In this document: in pieces, positions 1 through 8,501 of the stretch
Position numbering within the stretch: the stretch's first letter is position 1
How the letters are laid out: each line of letters begins with the position of its first letter
Assembly (NCBI GenBank): GCA_016800925.1
Contig: JABCPU010001205.1
Location: 1-12,395 of the forward strand
Reading direction: 5' to 3'
Length of the DNA stretch: 12,395 nt
From: Suillus spraguei
Taxonomy: Eukaryota; Basidiomycota; Agaricomycetes; Boletales; Suillaceae
Translations under genes and position numbers: made by a program
Notes under the pieces: model-generated
Database searches by the model: none
The model's input: only the letters and a program-made list of their open reading frames with translations
What the model was told of the DNA's origin: nothing

Positions 1-381
1 TATTTTTATTGAACTTCTCACACACTGCTACTTTACCGCTGAAAGTACCGCGCCTTCTTTACAGTTTCTTTGCTCTGCTCAACCTTACTGCTACCACTGA
101 TATCATTGCTCGCCACCGCTTGCTCAATGTTACTGTTACTGACTTTAACTCAACTACGGTAGCACCACTACATATGATGCTAGTTCCAGCGCAACTTACC
201 GCTGACTACGACACACATTCACACATTGGTTTGACTCAAACTTGACCATACTAACAGGCATCCCCCTTTAGGGTCAAACACTCTTGTTTCGCAAGTGAAG
301 CAGACTAGACGGAGTGCAAGACCACACATACTAACTTAGGAGGTAGTTTATCTACAGCCCAGGTTAAGTTGTATCTTTACA
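1..381 (-). repeat. R1 dispersed repeat, copy A (inverted copy, cut by window edge)
   Basis: The reverse complement of this stretch matches copy C (from 1951) along nearly its whole length, with scattered substitutions and indels. Shared landmarks are the terminal motif TGTAAAGATACA (here reversed, ending at 381), a conserved block containing ATCTAGTCTGCTTCACTTG, the block AAGAGYGTTYRACCCTAAAG, and runs of TTACCGC. Similarity to copies B and C stops exactly after base 381, so this is a true element end. The other end lies at or beyond base 1. The TG start could indicate an LTR, but I found no target duplication and no coding region, so the class is unassigned. Confidence 0.75.
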
Positions 382-432
382 CCATCGTGTTCAAGCATGG
401 CGACAGATTGTAAAAGACTGTTGAGTGTCTGG

Positions 433-710
433 TTAATTGTCACTGGTCAATACAGCCCACCATGAGTGAAATGACCTACTATGTTCACAGAGGTGAACAA
501 ACATTGCAGGTGTCATGAGTGTGGGCATGATCTGTAGTTTGTGAGCGATTTCCGACGACATATCCCATATATTGAGTCCAAGCTCATACTTGTGCTGTGC
601 AATAATACACGCAGCAGCTTTCATGACTGTTTGGATAGTGCCAGTGATTTTTGTGAGCAAAGTTATGAATGTCTCTGTCTGGGAAGTAATGTTATGAACT
701 GGGATGGCAT
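433..710 (-). other. Spacer between inverted R1 copies A and B, with an open reading stretch of unknown origin
   Basis: The DNA between the inner ends of copies A and B (382-710) has a minus-strand frame open from about 801 down to 433, 122 codons. It begins inside copy B and has no upstream ATG near its start. Part of the predicted peptide looks helix-forming (for example FITLLTKITGTIQTVMKAAA), but I recognise no domain. A 7-bp inverted repeat (TGTTCAC/GTGAACA, four-base loop) lies near 482-499. It may be internal sequence of the R1 element or unrelated DNA trapped between two copies. I do not claim it is a gene. Confidence 0.2.
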
Positions 711-798
711 TGTAAAGATACAATCTAGCCTGGGCTGTAGATGAACCATGGCCTAAACTAGTATGCGAGTCTTGCACTCCATCTAGTCTGCTTACTTG

Positions 799-803
799 CA
801 AAG
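799..803. repeat. Target-site duplication CAAAG, left copy
   Basis: These five bases directly before the LTR are repeated exactly at 1573-1577 directly after it. Five bp is a usual length for LTR retrotransposon integration. Confidence 0.88.
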
Positions 804-1572
804 TGTTAAGACCGTACTCAAGGGGTGAAAGATCTGAAGGGCTTTGGCCTCAGTTCGTGCACTGTGCCCTTGTCCGACTAATGCCCCTTATTTCAGAGAG
901 GAGATATATGTCCGAAGATCAGGAAGGAGTTGCATGGCAGATCTGGACGTCCGAAGGTATCAGATATGGTACATCCGAAGGTTATCCGGAACGTAGGGAT
1001 GGAAAGAGGATAAAGGCTAGCTTCGGAATGGGTTCCTAACTAGAAACTGACAGAGGTAGACTATCCAAAGATAGAGTTGGAGATATAGACTAAAGGAATC
1101 AATCCTAAGTCTCGGAAGATGACTTAGAGCGGAGAGTGTCTCAAGTCTGGAGGAAACAGAATGAGCAGAATCTAAGATGATATTCGAACTAAGGTTCTAT
1201 GGAGATCTACAAGTGGTTTATACATGGTAAGTATCTAAGACAGATAATCAACAAGTCCGGGACCGAGGGCTATGTACAAAGTGTAACAGAAGTCTATTAG
1301 TTAATGCGCAGCGGATCAGTAAGCACAAATCGGAAATGAAACACAGGTAACGGATCAGTGACACAGGACAGAACTATACACAGTTGGAGTACCAGAAACA
1401 TGATGAGTGACGAAAGGAGATAGATGCAGATATACACAAGGGAGATAGAGTGCGAGAAGTGAGCACATTTGGATGAGCAATCCGGACTGGATCTGTGGAC
1501 TGGACGGAAATAGAATCAATCGGATCTGATCGGATATGGTTGGATCTGAGATCAGAAGTATGGTATATGACA
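804..1572 (-). mobile_element. Solo LTR, family L1, inserted in R1 copy B
   Basis: On the plus strand the sequence begins TGTTAAGACCGT and ends GTATATGACA, so it has the TG...CA ends of an LTR. It is flanked by a perfect 5-bp target duplication, CAAAG at 799-803 and 1573-1577. It matches the reverse complement of 10211-10938 over its whole length at roughly 90% by eye. This copy carries about 38 bp extra near 836-873. Reading in LTR orientation (minus strand), a degraded TATA element, TGTATAAACC, lies near 1215. No internal retrotransposon sequence adjoins it, which fits recombination between two LTRs leaving one behind. The superfamily (gypsy or copia) cannot be told from the LTR alone. Confidence 0.9.
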
Positions 1573-1577
1573 CAAAG
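1573..1577. repeat. Target-site duplication CAAAG, right copy
   Basis: Exact repeat of 799-803 on the far side of the solo LTR. R1 copies A and C show the matching uninterrupted site within this window. Confidence 0.88.
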
Positions 1578-1689
1578 CAAGAGCGTTCGACCCTACAGGG
1601 AATGCTAAGTGAATATAGTTTGATAATGCCCAACCTGTGGTGCGTGACTGCTGTCGGAGGTAGCAAGATGCTAGCAATGACCTCCGGTC

Positions 1690-1865
1690 CATGGGAAACT
1701 AGCAGTAATACTAGCGGTAAGCGTGGGAAAGCGGTAGACAAGCGGTAGTGAAAGTGGTAAAACTGCGGTAGTGCATGCGGTAAAACTGCAGTATGGCATG
1801 GGAAACTGGCGGTAAAACAAGCGGTGAAGTGCGGGAAAGCAGTAACGAGGGTGGTGTGTGCAGCA
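1690..1865 (+). repeat. Degenerate GCGGTA-type short repeats
   Basis: The motif GCGGTA or a close variant (GCGGGA, GTGGTA, GCAGTA) recurs at irregular spacing of about 8-15 bases, often followed by AAAC or AGTG. Related motifs occur in R1 copy C (2140-2330) and, reversed as TTACCGC, in copy A (1-210), so it belongs to the R1 family. The stretch is strongly purine-rich on this strand. Confidence 0.6.
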
Positions 1866-1950
1866 GTAAAGCAATTCTCAAGAGACAGTAACTTCGGCGA
1901 AAGACTTTATTCCGTTAGAGACAGTGGTAGTGACTATTCCTAAGTACCGT

Positions 1951-2340
1951 TGTAAAGATACAACCTAGCCTGGGCTGTAGATAAACCACTGCCTAAACTA
2001 GTATGTGAGTCTTGCGCTCCATCTAGTCTGCTTCACTTGTAAGAACAAGAGCGTTCAACCCTAAAGGGGGATGCCTAGTAGTATGGTTAAGTTCAAGTCT
2101 AACTTATGTGCAAAACAAGCGTCGAGGTCAGTGGTAAGTTGCCACGGTCAGCGATGATACCGCCGGAACTAGTGTTGTGTGTAGTGGTGCTACTGTGGTC
2201 GAGATAAGGTCAGTAACAGTTGCGTCAAGCGAGCAATGTCGAGTGGTAAAGAAGTCCACGGTACTTTCAGCGGTAAAGTAGCGGTGCATGAGAAGTTCAG
2301 TCAAAGTAACAGTCAAAAGTCCAGCGGTATGCCAGTGGTA
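1951..2340 (+). repeat. R1 dispersed repeat, copy C
   Basis: This is the most complete R1 copy in the window. It starts TGTAAAGATACA at 1951, directly after copy B, and aligns with the reverse complement of copy A to about 2320-2340, where copy A meets the window edge. It is uninterrupted at the position where copy B carries the solo LTR, so it serves as a paralogous empty site. No long reading frame of convincing composition is present. The right end was not located. Confidence 0.7.
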
Positions 2341-3186
2341 ATGGAGAATGAGCGTGATAGATTGACGAGCGATAAGGAAACTTTAAAGACTATGTCCACT
2401 ACTGGGTAGATCCAGAGCTAATAATCCTGACCTATAGTATGTGCAATGGTGTAAAATCAGGTACTTGTATCATGCGGGGTACGCGGTGCTTATATCCTAA
2501 ATCGTATGTACTTGGAATACTCTAGGTGAGATCAGTAGCGCTGGAGTGTAGTAACTGCCATAAGTAAACATAGCGCGAGGCAACATGTAATAAGGCTTGC
2601 CATGGAATCAGTGATAATGAATAGAAAACAAACGACGCACCAAATGGAGCTATGCAGACATGGCAAGGACATGGAAGGACATCGGTACGTGGAATGTGGT
2701 GTGGCAGTCGGTACGGTGTGCGGTAAGCGTGGGATGGCGCTGGTACTGCAAAAGGGGTAAGACGGCCATGGACACGTGGTAACTCCTGTAGACGTGAGAT
2801 GAGTGTCACAATATGGGGTTTTAAGCTCAGCACCAATATGTTCGTTACACCGGTGCCACTCACATTGTGCCAGATGTACATGTTCAAGTTGGCAAATATG
2901 CCCCAACATCGAGTTGCCAAACTGACTCTTAAGCTAAGCGTTCATTTCAGTGGTTTTGCAGATGAGTCAAGACATGTCAACTTGAAGCTTAAAGTTCCAC
3001 CATGCCTTAAGCCAAACAAAATAGCCAACCAGTGAGACTCCATTTGGGCTGCCGAAAGCCACCAAAGACACTGTCACACCAATGGACTTCAAAGGTTAAG
3101 TGAACATAGAAACTTCGCTGTAGTCCACTGACTGGTGATGGGCTATCCAGCACGGAATATAGTATACAACACTATTAATTTTTCAC
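2341..3186. other. Stretch without a recognisable gene
   Basis: Two overlapping minus-strand frames (2522-2920) and one plus-strand frame (2799-3035) are open for 78-132 codons, but none shows a domain, signal peptide or convincing gene-like composition. Bases 2690-2765 contain further TACCG/CGGTA-type motifs and may be more R1-related sequence. The plus-strand frame at 2890-2990 (ANMPQHRVAKLTLKLSVHF) is the most protein-like piece but is unassigned. Confidence 0.5.
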
Positions 3187-3652
3187 ATGGCATCTATAAA
3201 GCTTTACAAAACATTATACACTCAACAGAGGACTTATACTAATGCTCCTAGTCCGGGTCGTCATGTTCCCCAAGAGTACAACATGCCATACACTGGTTAC
3301 AACCACCAACACATGGCTGTTGCACATGATGACAAGCATAAGGCCAGGGGCAAAACTCCCATGCCCAACATTTTTGGTTCGACCCACGGTAAAAACATTT
3401 GTTAATCATAAGTGCAGCGACACTCAAAACTCACTTTGTAAGTTGGGTTCTTGTGTACCCAGAGACTTAGGCCACCACCTGCAGTCTCAACAGCTAGTGC
3501 AGTCCAGTATCATAATCAAATGGGTGTTGCTCAACCTGGAGAAGAAGTTCAAAACTGGACATCACTGCAGCCAGACGTCATCGATAAGTAAAGGAAGCAC
3601 AGCCATGACAGCACCGAGGACATGCCGAACACTAAAAAGCACCGGATAACAG

Positions 3653-3677
3653 ATAACAGTGCTGACAGCACTGTTAT
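3653..3677. repeat. Short perfect inverted repeat (hairpin)
   Basis: ATAACAGTGCT and AGCACTGTTAT form perfect 11-bp arms around the loop GAC. The preceding bases GATAACA are also tandemly doubled. It lies inside the decayed gene-like stretch and shows no terminator context. Confidence 0.6.
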
Positions 3678-3865
3678 TTTGCTACCCAACCCTGGAAGAC
3701 ATCAGCGAAGATAACACTAATGACCCAACAGAAACATACCTGTTTTTGTGCCGAAATCTCGGTCTGGCCAGCTCAGAGAAATCTCGAATTCAAATGATTT
3801 TCTCCATTGATTATATGGGCCGCGCGAGGTACCAAATAGCATACATGCGAATCCTTGAAGCGCTG

Positions 3866-3886
3866 TGCTTGTGCTTGTGCTTGTGA
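3866..3886 (+). repeat. TTGTGC hexamer tandem repeat, about three units
   Basis: CTGTGCTTGTGCTTGTGCTTGTG is a short six-base tandem repeat ending just before the longer trinucleotide repeat. It is probably slippage-derived. Confidence 0.6.
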
Positions 3887-3907
3887 AAGATGCAGCAGTA
3901 CGATGAC

Positions 3908-3908
<1 letters not shown>

Positions 3909-3960
<52 letters not shown>
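3909..3960. repeat. (TTG)n / (CAA)n microsatellite, about 17 units
   Basis: An uninterrupted trinucleotide array of about 51 bp. On the minus strand it would read poly-Asn, poly-Gln or poly-Thr depending on frame, but the frames that contain it have no other coding support. It is likely to be length-polymorphic. Confidence 0.95.
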
Positions 3961-4047
3961 GTCAAAGTGTTCGAGGTTGAGTGCCGTTGTGCTGATAAGA
4001 CAGAGTAAGCTCCCCATACACTCCGTACGATCCGTTATTGACTATTA

Positions 4048-4053
4048 TTTATT
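4048..4053 (-). terminator. Possible polyadenylation signal for the aspartic protease pseudogene
   Basis: The minus strand reads AATAAA followed by TAATAG, about 155 bp beyond the family-like stop at 4207 and 72 bp beyond the stop in the frame as read. The position is plausible, but fungal polyadenylation signals are loose. Confidence 0.35.
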
Positions 4054-4124
4054 CATTTGAAGTCAGAAACATATCAACTGGAACATGCCGCATCTGCATC
4101 AGGCCCCACTGTCATCTAAGTAGA

Positions 4125-5635
4125 TCAGGTATGTAGGAACATCAGGTGATCCGTATGCTGCTTTGCGTCTGAAAAATGGTGCTTTGTATACTTTGGCAAT
4201 TTCATATTAGTTCGTGTCGGCATCAGTGTACGGGGTTGTGGCAAACCAATACGGAGGTTGCGGCCATCGTACACACAGTAGAAGCGCTGGAGGAATACGT
4301 AGCCAAGACGAAAGTCAATCCCACTGGTGCCAGTAGCTCTGCTAAGGCTTCTAATGACGAGATATATACCATTGGGAGCACCCCCAATCCTGTCGTTGAG
4401 CCAACGAGGCCATATTTGGGCGTTAGGGCACAGATTGTAGATTTGCTGCCATGCAAAATGGTGAACAAGGGGTGTGAGGGCTGACAGAATTGACGTACTC
4501 CGCCAATATGGAATTCCAAGGGCTGCAAGGCATGGTACTGCTCAAGGGTAATATAGAGCATTCCATTATTCGGATCTAAATTAGCGCCGGTTGCAGTCTG
4601 GTACCTGTCGTAGGCATCTATCAAACGTTGATTAGATCATTATTACTCGCTGACTCTAAATACACACCGGAGGCAATCCAAATAAAGGTCGTGCCAGAAT
4701 CCACGATACCAGCGGTGCGTCGTAAGATCTGCTCGTCGTCGTATGTGATGGCCTGATTGATACCCCAATAGGATAAAACAGACGGCCTGCGGCTGAGATA
4801 ACTGAAACAAAATATCAGTCTGGATTGATCCAGCAGCTGAGATAGCTTACGTGTATCTGATGATGTCACCAGGGCCCCCATCACCAAAGACGAGCGTTCC
4901 ATGATCATCATCGAGTATATCCCTAGTGGAGGGCTTGAAAAAGAGACCAACAAGGGGCAGAGAAATGCTGCCTTGCGTAAACAGGCGTTCAGTGACAGTG
5001 GGAAACGTTCTATCCGGGTCCGTTAAAATGGTCCCGCGTGACAAGATTTGAGGCCCGATGCCAAGCATGCCGTCATAAGGCATGCCCCACGTTAAAGGAG
5101 TGGTAACACCAATGGGCATCTCGTCGATGGTGTACCTGGCATTAGGGGTAGCGATGCAGAGGGTATCGGTTAATAGTATTCCTATAGATGATCATAGGTA
5201 TTTTCAATTTATAATATTGTTGTATGTCATACCGGCGAAGTAGGTATCCAAAGTAGATTATCTCCATTTGAAGCTCAGTGTTGGTGGCGGTACCGGTTGG
5301 GCGGGACACAGTGTCGGCCACGGCGTCAATCCATGTGATCGCGCTCCCGGTGTTGACAACCAAGCGGTCTTCAATAATACATTAGCAACCGCATATTTTT
5401 CTCAGTGTTGAACTTACAGAATGTGGGGGACTGCCAACGCCAATAGGTACCCAGGAGACCGTATGAACGTTCTCCAAAGGAATAGTAATACGTTGGGCAT
5501 CATCACGCTGCACCGGGTTGGTATCATTGGAGAAATGTACCCTGGTGGTCATGGCGAGGGTAATGTGGGAATTGCGAACTTCAACGGGCGAACCCATGAT
5601 TGAGATTGACAAAGTCAGGAGTGTCCACAAGCATC
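4125..5635 (-). pseudogene. Secreted pepsin-like (A1) aspartic protease, polyporopepsin type, broken
   Basis: A1 aspartic proteases use two Asp residues, in DTG and DSG/DTG motifs, and are secreted as zymogens. Five exons fit: 5630-5418, 5368-5233, 5181-4851, 4801-4499 and 4445-4207. The 49-53 nt introns have GT/AG ends, and intron 1 has a TGCTAAT branch site. Exon 1 gives a hydrophobic leader (LLTLSIS), a propeptide and GVGSPPHS. Exon 3 carries YDGMLGIGP. Exon 4 carries the second active-site motif AGIVDSGTT (Asp codon 4701-4699), then LQPLEFHIGG. Exon 5 carries NAQIWPR. The first motif is NTGS, not DTGS (codon 5354-5352). Frame breaks lie at the start (out-of-frame ATG near 5635), at the exon 1/2 junction, and near 5250, 4626 and 4244. 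The last break carries the frame to a stop at 4125 instead of the family-like stop at 4209-4207. Introns 3 and 4 join in phase; intron 2 joins in phase only in the frame after the 5250 break. Family assignment is firm; loss of function is very likely. Confidence 0.88.
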
Positions 5636-5690
5636 CACCCGGGGAACATCATGATAGTGTACTGGAAAGTTATATCATACTTGGTGGCCA

Positions 5691-5697
5691 TTATATA
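5691..5697 (-). promoter_or_regulatory. TATA box upstream of the aspartic protease
   Basis: The minus strand reads TATATAA about 60 bp upstream of the exon 1 reading frame, a usual distance for a fungal core promoter. It is the only clear TATA element between the protease and the next upstream feature. Confidence 0.5.
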
Positions 5698-5699
5698 TG

Positions 5700-6882
5700 T
5701 GCTAGCGAACGTGACGGCTTGCGATCCGAGTCATCACTGCGAATGCAACTTGAAGCATTTGACTTCCCGATACAATGTGGCAAGAGATGGTTTGCTTCCC
5801 CGACTACCTGCTGTTCCCACATACCTAGCGGTTTGCTGGCTATCTAGTCACAAATTGACGCGTTTCTAGCTTTACCACCCAAATGAAATGAACATACTGG
5901 ATACTGAGAATCTTGTGGAGCTGGACAAACAAAAGGGTCCCGCTTGTTACGATATGAAGTACCAAAAACGGCCACCTGTCCGACGCTCCGCCTGACACAA
6001 ATGTAGTAGCACTCTTGAGACTTGCTGCCATGCCTGGCAACCAGTGTTCCTAGCGCTAGTGTCTAGCCTGGGAAATGGGTTTGGCTTAGCCTGGCGGTTG
6101 GCTAAGACTCGCTCACAATCATAGCAATATACCTGAAAATACAAATGCACGAAAAAATGCTCAAATAATTCTAGGTCAATATACTGATTTGAGATAAAAC
6201 TGTTCCGGCTCGTCGACAACTCAGTCAAGTAATTATTGATATTATTTTCAACAGAATTACACGCACGATCACTTGACCTCTCGTGTGCTTGGAGGTTGGA
6301 CCCGGGACCAATCATAGCCCTGAATGAGGTTTAAATTCTTGATCTCTAGAAGTGTCGAAATACTCTCCTCAGGATGAATGGAAGTCGGCTGCAAGATTCA
6401 GTTACCTGTTTTCATGGCAAAATTTGGAACTCATATTTACTTCTTTACTTCTCTAACTGTGCAATCCGCATACGATCCATGCGTAGTATCGTGCGCAAAA
6501 AGCCCTAACGGAGACCTGAGACCAACCTCCTCTACCAGTCATGGATTCATTACCAGCCTTGAACTTGAGAAGGAACGCCAGGGCACAAAGTGTGGAATAA
6601 CCTTAATATATGCAGCAACAAACGATGTAGTAAGGTATAACCTACGACGAATCTGAGCCTGGCGCTTCGTTGCGAAGTAAGGAGCACTTCAACTCTCGAG
6701 GACATTAGGAAAGGACCTCGATTTTTGGAGGACAGCCCATTCGAAAATATTTGAATGATGAGTATTTCAGCAATCAATTACAGAATATGCCTCTTACAAA
6801 AAGTGCATTATAACCAAGTGTCCGTACCGTCTGGACACATCGCAGTACTACGATCCAAATCCCTGTGATGTATTCAACGACA
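5700..6882. other. Stretch without a recognised gene
   Basis: Several frames of 66-122 codons are open on both strands: 5947-6315 minus, 6378-6656 plus and 6550-6777 minus. None has a recognisable motif, signal peptide or consistent splice sites. The sequence around 6120-6260 is AT-rich. A minor hairpin, CTTCG-TTG-CGAAG, lies near 6664-6676. The upper end (6690-6882) would be the 3' flank of the glutathione peroxidase remnant. I see no tRNA, rRNA or mobile-element ends here. Confidence 0.5.
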
Positions 6883-7078
6883 TCACTCAGTAAGAAGCTT
6901 CTCCACTGTAGTATCAATCGCCTGAGGAGTAGTTGTCGATGCCAAGCGATGCACGACTTTTCCGTTCTTATCAATCAAGAACTTCTCGAAATTCCACTCG
7001 TGGGGAAGTTGCGTCAGCTGCATGCACATCGGACACAACGAACCTTGGCCCATGAAGCTTTCTCATTCTTAAGCCAGG
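6883..7078 (-). pseudogene. Glutathione peroxidase, C-terminal remnant
   Basis: Glutathione (thioredoxin) peroxidases reduce peroxides. The last exon (6996-6883) encodes WNFEKFLIDKNGKVV and, after HRLAS, TTTPQAIDTTVEKLL, closing with a TGA stop. This is the hallmark C-terminus of the family, and the Trp of WNF belongs to its active site. A preceding piece (7078-7044) reads WLKNEKASWAK, matching the segment just before it in the family. A 47-nt intron (7043-6997) fits between them in phase, with a GCTGAC branch site, although its donor GTTCGT is weak. The segment normally joining the two (roughly GLTRIK) is missing. Nothing upstream to 7645 resembles the catalytic Cys exon or the N-terminus, so at least two thirds of the protein is absent. 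This is a fragment, not a working enzyme. Confidence 0.8.
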
Positions 7079-7644
7079 CTGTTATCCCAAGCTCAACCCA
7101 CCATTTTGTTTGACCCTTCTACAGTTACTACTACAGCATACTCGTCTACTTGCGAGTTTCGCAGTTCGTGCGGGTCGCGTGATTCAGAGCTACCGACTCA
7201 GATATTCCCAGCTTCGCTTGTCAAAAAAGAAGTTTGATGCTTACGGTGAGCTTACGGTGATGGAGCAACGCGATTGGTAGAGCAGAGGACGTCAATATTT
7301 CAAAATTTAGTCGCCTCACCTCAACAGGACTGGGACGTACCGTACCCAACCCGCTTTCGTACTACTGGTGCTTCTGCTCCCACTGGCAGATACAGGTGGG
7401 CCAATCCGCTTTTGACCTTAGCCTCGATTTGACTTGTCATAAGGCCTTATAAGGGGTAATATTATTGCAGCCTGAGTAACCGCTCTGAAGTTCGTCGCTA
7501 TCATCTAGACTTGGCCTAACTTTGTCCCTTAGAAAGAGAGAGAAATCGATGTTGTTGTTGACCCTTGGACATGGACCTGATTACAAGCCTTCAAGTTGTG
7601 ACCGAGTTATAATCATACTGGCATGACCCCAGTTTTTCCGCAAG
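7079..7644. other. Stretch without a recognised gene between the peroxidase remnant and the transposon
   Basis: No glutathione peroxidase exon continues here. Visible structure is limited to an 11-bp tandem duplication (GCTTACGGTGA twice, about 7239-7260) and a perfect 12-bp palindrome, ATAAGGCCTTAT, at 7439-7450. There is also a short TTG run near 7550. No reading frame of note is present. Confidence 0.5.
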
Positions 7645-7739
7645 TGTCAGTGACTGGCTGTTACAGCTGTTTTCATAAACATGCGGAATCGCAACTCGCG
7701 CGTCGGAAATGCCCGGCCAGGACCCCGTAAGCACTTGAG
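7645..7739 (+). repeat. Left terminal inverted repeat of the DNA transposon
   Basis: It pairs with the reverse complement of 8917-9036. It is shorter than the right arm because of an internal deletion of about 26 bp near its outer end, plus a few small indels around 7676-7692. Confidence 0.88.
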
Positions 7740-7788
7740 GCAATACAGCGCGCTGTCAGCGCTGAACACACTCACTGTCATAGTTAGT

Positions 7789-8501
7789 ATGCCACCACGC
7801 CCTGTTTCAGCAGACTTGAAAGCTCGAATTTCTATTCTACGTCGACGTGGGTATTCTGTCAAGCATATATGCCATCTGCTTGGGGCTAAGAAGACTCTCG
7901 TATACAAAGTCTTGCAACTTTTTCCCTTAGTTTCACAGTACCACTGCAGCAATCAAGGCCGGCGTCGCAGCCTCACTGTCAACGACATCGCATTCATTAT
8001 AACCATCCTCCGTCATCGTACCACCATCTATCTTGATGAGCTACAACATGAACCACGCTCGCCGTGGTGTGTTTGTGTCCATACCAACACTTTTTCGCAC
8101 ATTTCGTCGACTGCATGTCAATCGCAAGTGTATTTCGGCATATGCTTTTGAAAGGAACGAGGAACTACGTGCCATTTTCATGAATAGTATTGCTGAGATA
8201 GCACCTGACCCGGAAATGTTGATGTTCGGAGACGAGGCTGCAAAAGATGAAAGAACAATCATTTGACGCCATGGGAGATCAAAAATTGGAACAAGGTACG
8301 TCAAACTTTGCTTCTATTGGTATGTAATGACCATTTTGTCCAAGGTGTGTCCAAAGGAAATGTTTCGTGCGAGGCAAACGTTACTCGATCCTGCCAATCC
8401 TGACTCTTGATGGGATCATTGCCTATGACATTATCGAAGGACCAGTCACGAGTGAGCGCTTTGTCCGATTCTTGCGTGAACATGTGGTAAGTCTCATGAA
8501 C
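7789..8501 (+). pseudogene. Tc1/mariner-like DDE transposase, 5' part only
   Basis: Translation from the ATG at 7789 gives an N-terminal helix-turn-helix region (SADLKARISILRRRGYSVKH, then ICHLLGAKKTLVYKVL) and a basic GRRRSL linker. The DDE domain starts with VSIPTLFRTFRRL, and the first catalytic Asp lies in MLMFGDEAAKDE. A 49-nt intron (8296-8344, GTACGT...CAAG) joins AG to G in phase, giving RCVQRKCFVRGKRYSILPIL. The reading continues through SERFVRFLREHV to about 8501. Breaks are a frameshift near 8050 and a TGA stop near 8264. After 8501 the sequence changes to unrelated DNA, so the second catalytic Asp and the final Asp/Glu are missing. The protein cannot be active; any movement would need transposase from elsewhere. 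Confidence 0.85.

Larger units (their letters stand above)
711..1950 (+). repeat. R1 dispersed repeat, copy B, interrupted by a solo LTR
   Basis: Bases 711-803 match the start of copy C closely, from TGTAAAGATACA through ATCTAGTCTGCTT. The match resumes at 1578 with AAGAGCGTTCGACCCTA after the inserted LTR at 804-1572. Removing the LTR and one copy of the 5-bp duplication gives a continuous sequence that lines up with copies A and C. The right-hand part (1690-1870) is rich in degenerate GCGGTA motifs like those of copies A and C, but aligns less well. Copy C begins directly after it at 1951, so B and C are in tandem. Confidence 0.7.
3187..3886 (+). pseudogene. Possible decayed protein-coding gene, unidentified
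   Basis: Three protein-like pieces lie in the same direction but in different frames. 3187-3405 starts with ATG and encodes a His-, Pro- and Tyr-rich polar segment (for example PMPNIFGSTHG). 3460-3590 reads as a Gln- and Val-rich segment (MGVAQPGEEVQNW). 3659-3886 reads LFLCRNLGLASSEKSRIQMI followed by DYMGRARYQIAYMRILEA. The first piece is followed by GTAAAAAC and the second is preceded by CCCAG, so some frame changes could be introns. A possible short intron also starts at the GTAAAG near 3587. The low-complexity, polar character is common in fungal nuclear proteins. I do not recognise the family and cannot build a continuous model. Confidence 0.28.

Noticed and set aside
2522..2920. Two overlapping minus-strand frames of 125 and 132 codons
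   Set aside because: They are open in two frames at once, with no domain and composition typical of chance frames. No promoter or splice support was found.
3717..4017. Minus-strand frames encoding poly-Asn or poly-Gln across the (CAA)n array
   Set aside because: The only notable content is the microsatellite itself. The flanking residues show no domain, and the frames simply reflect a stop-free trinucleotide repeat.
4176..4484. Plus-strand open frame of 102 codons
   Set aside because: It is the antisense shadow of the last exons of the aspartic protease, whose minus-strand reading has clear family motifs and splice sites.
5421..5869. Plus-strand open frames over and upstream of protease exon 1
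   Set aside because: They are antisense to exon 1 and its promoter, with no recognisable protein features.
7258..7320. tRNA-like stretch (GATTGGTAGAGCAGAGG)
   Set aside because: It resembles a tRNA D-arm only. There is no GGTTCRANNCC B-box, no matching acceptor stem and no anticodon arm nearby.
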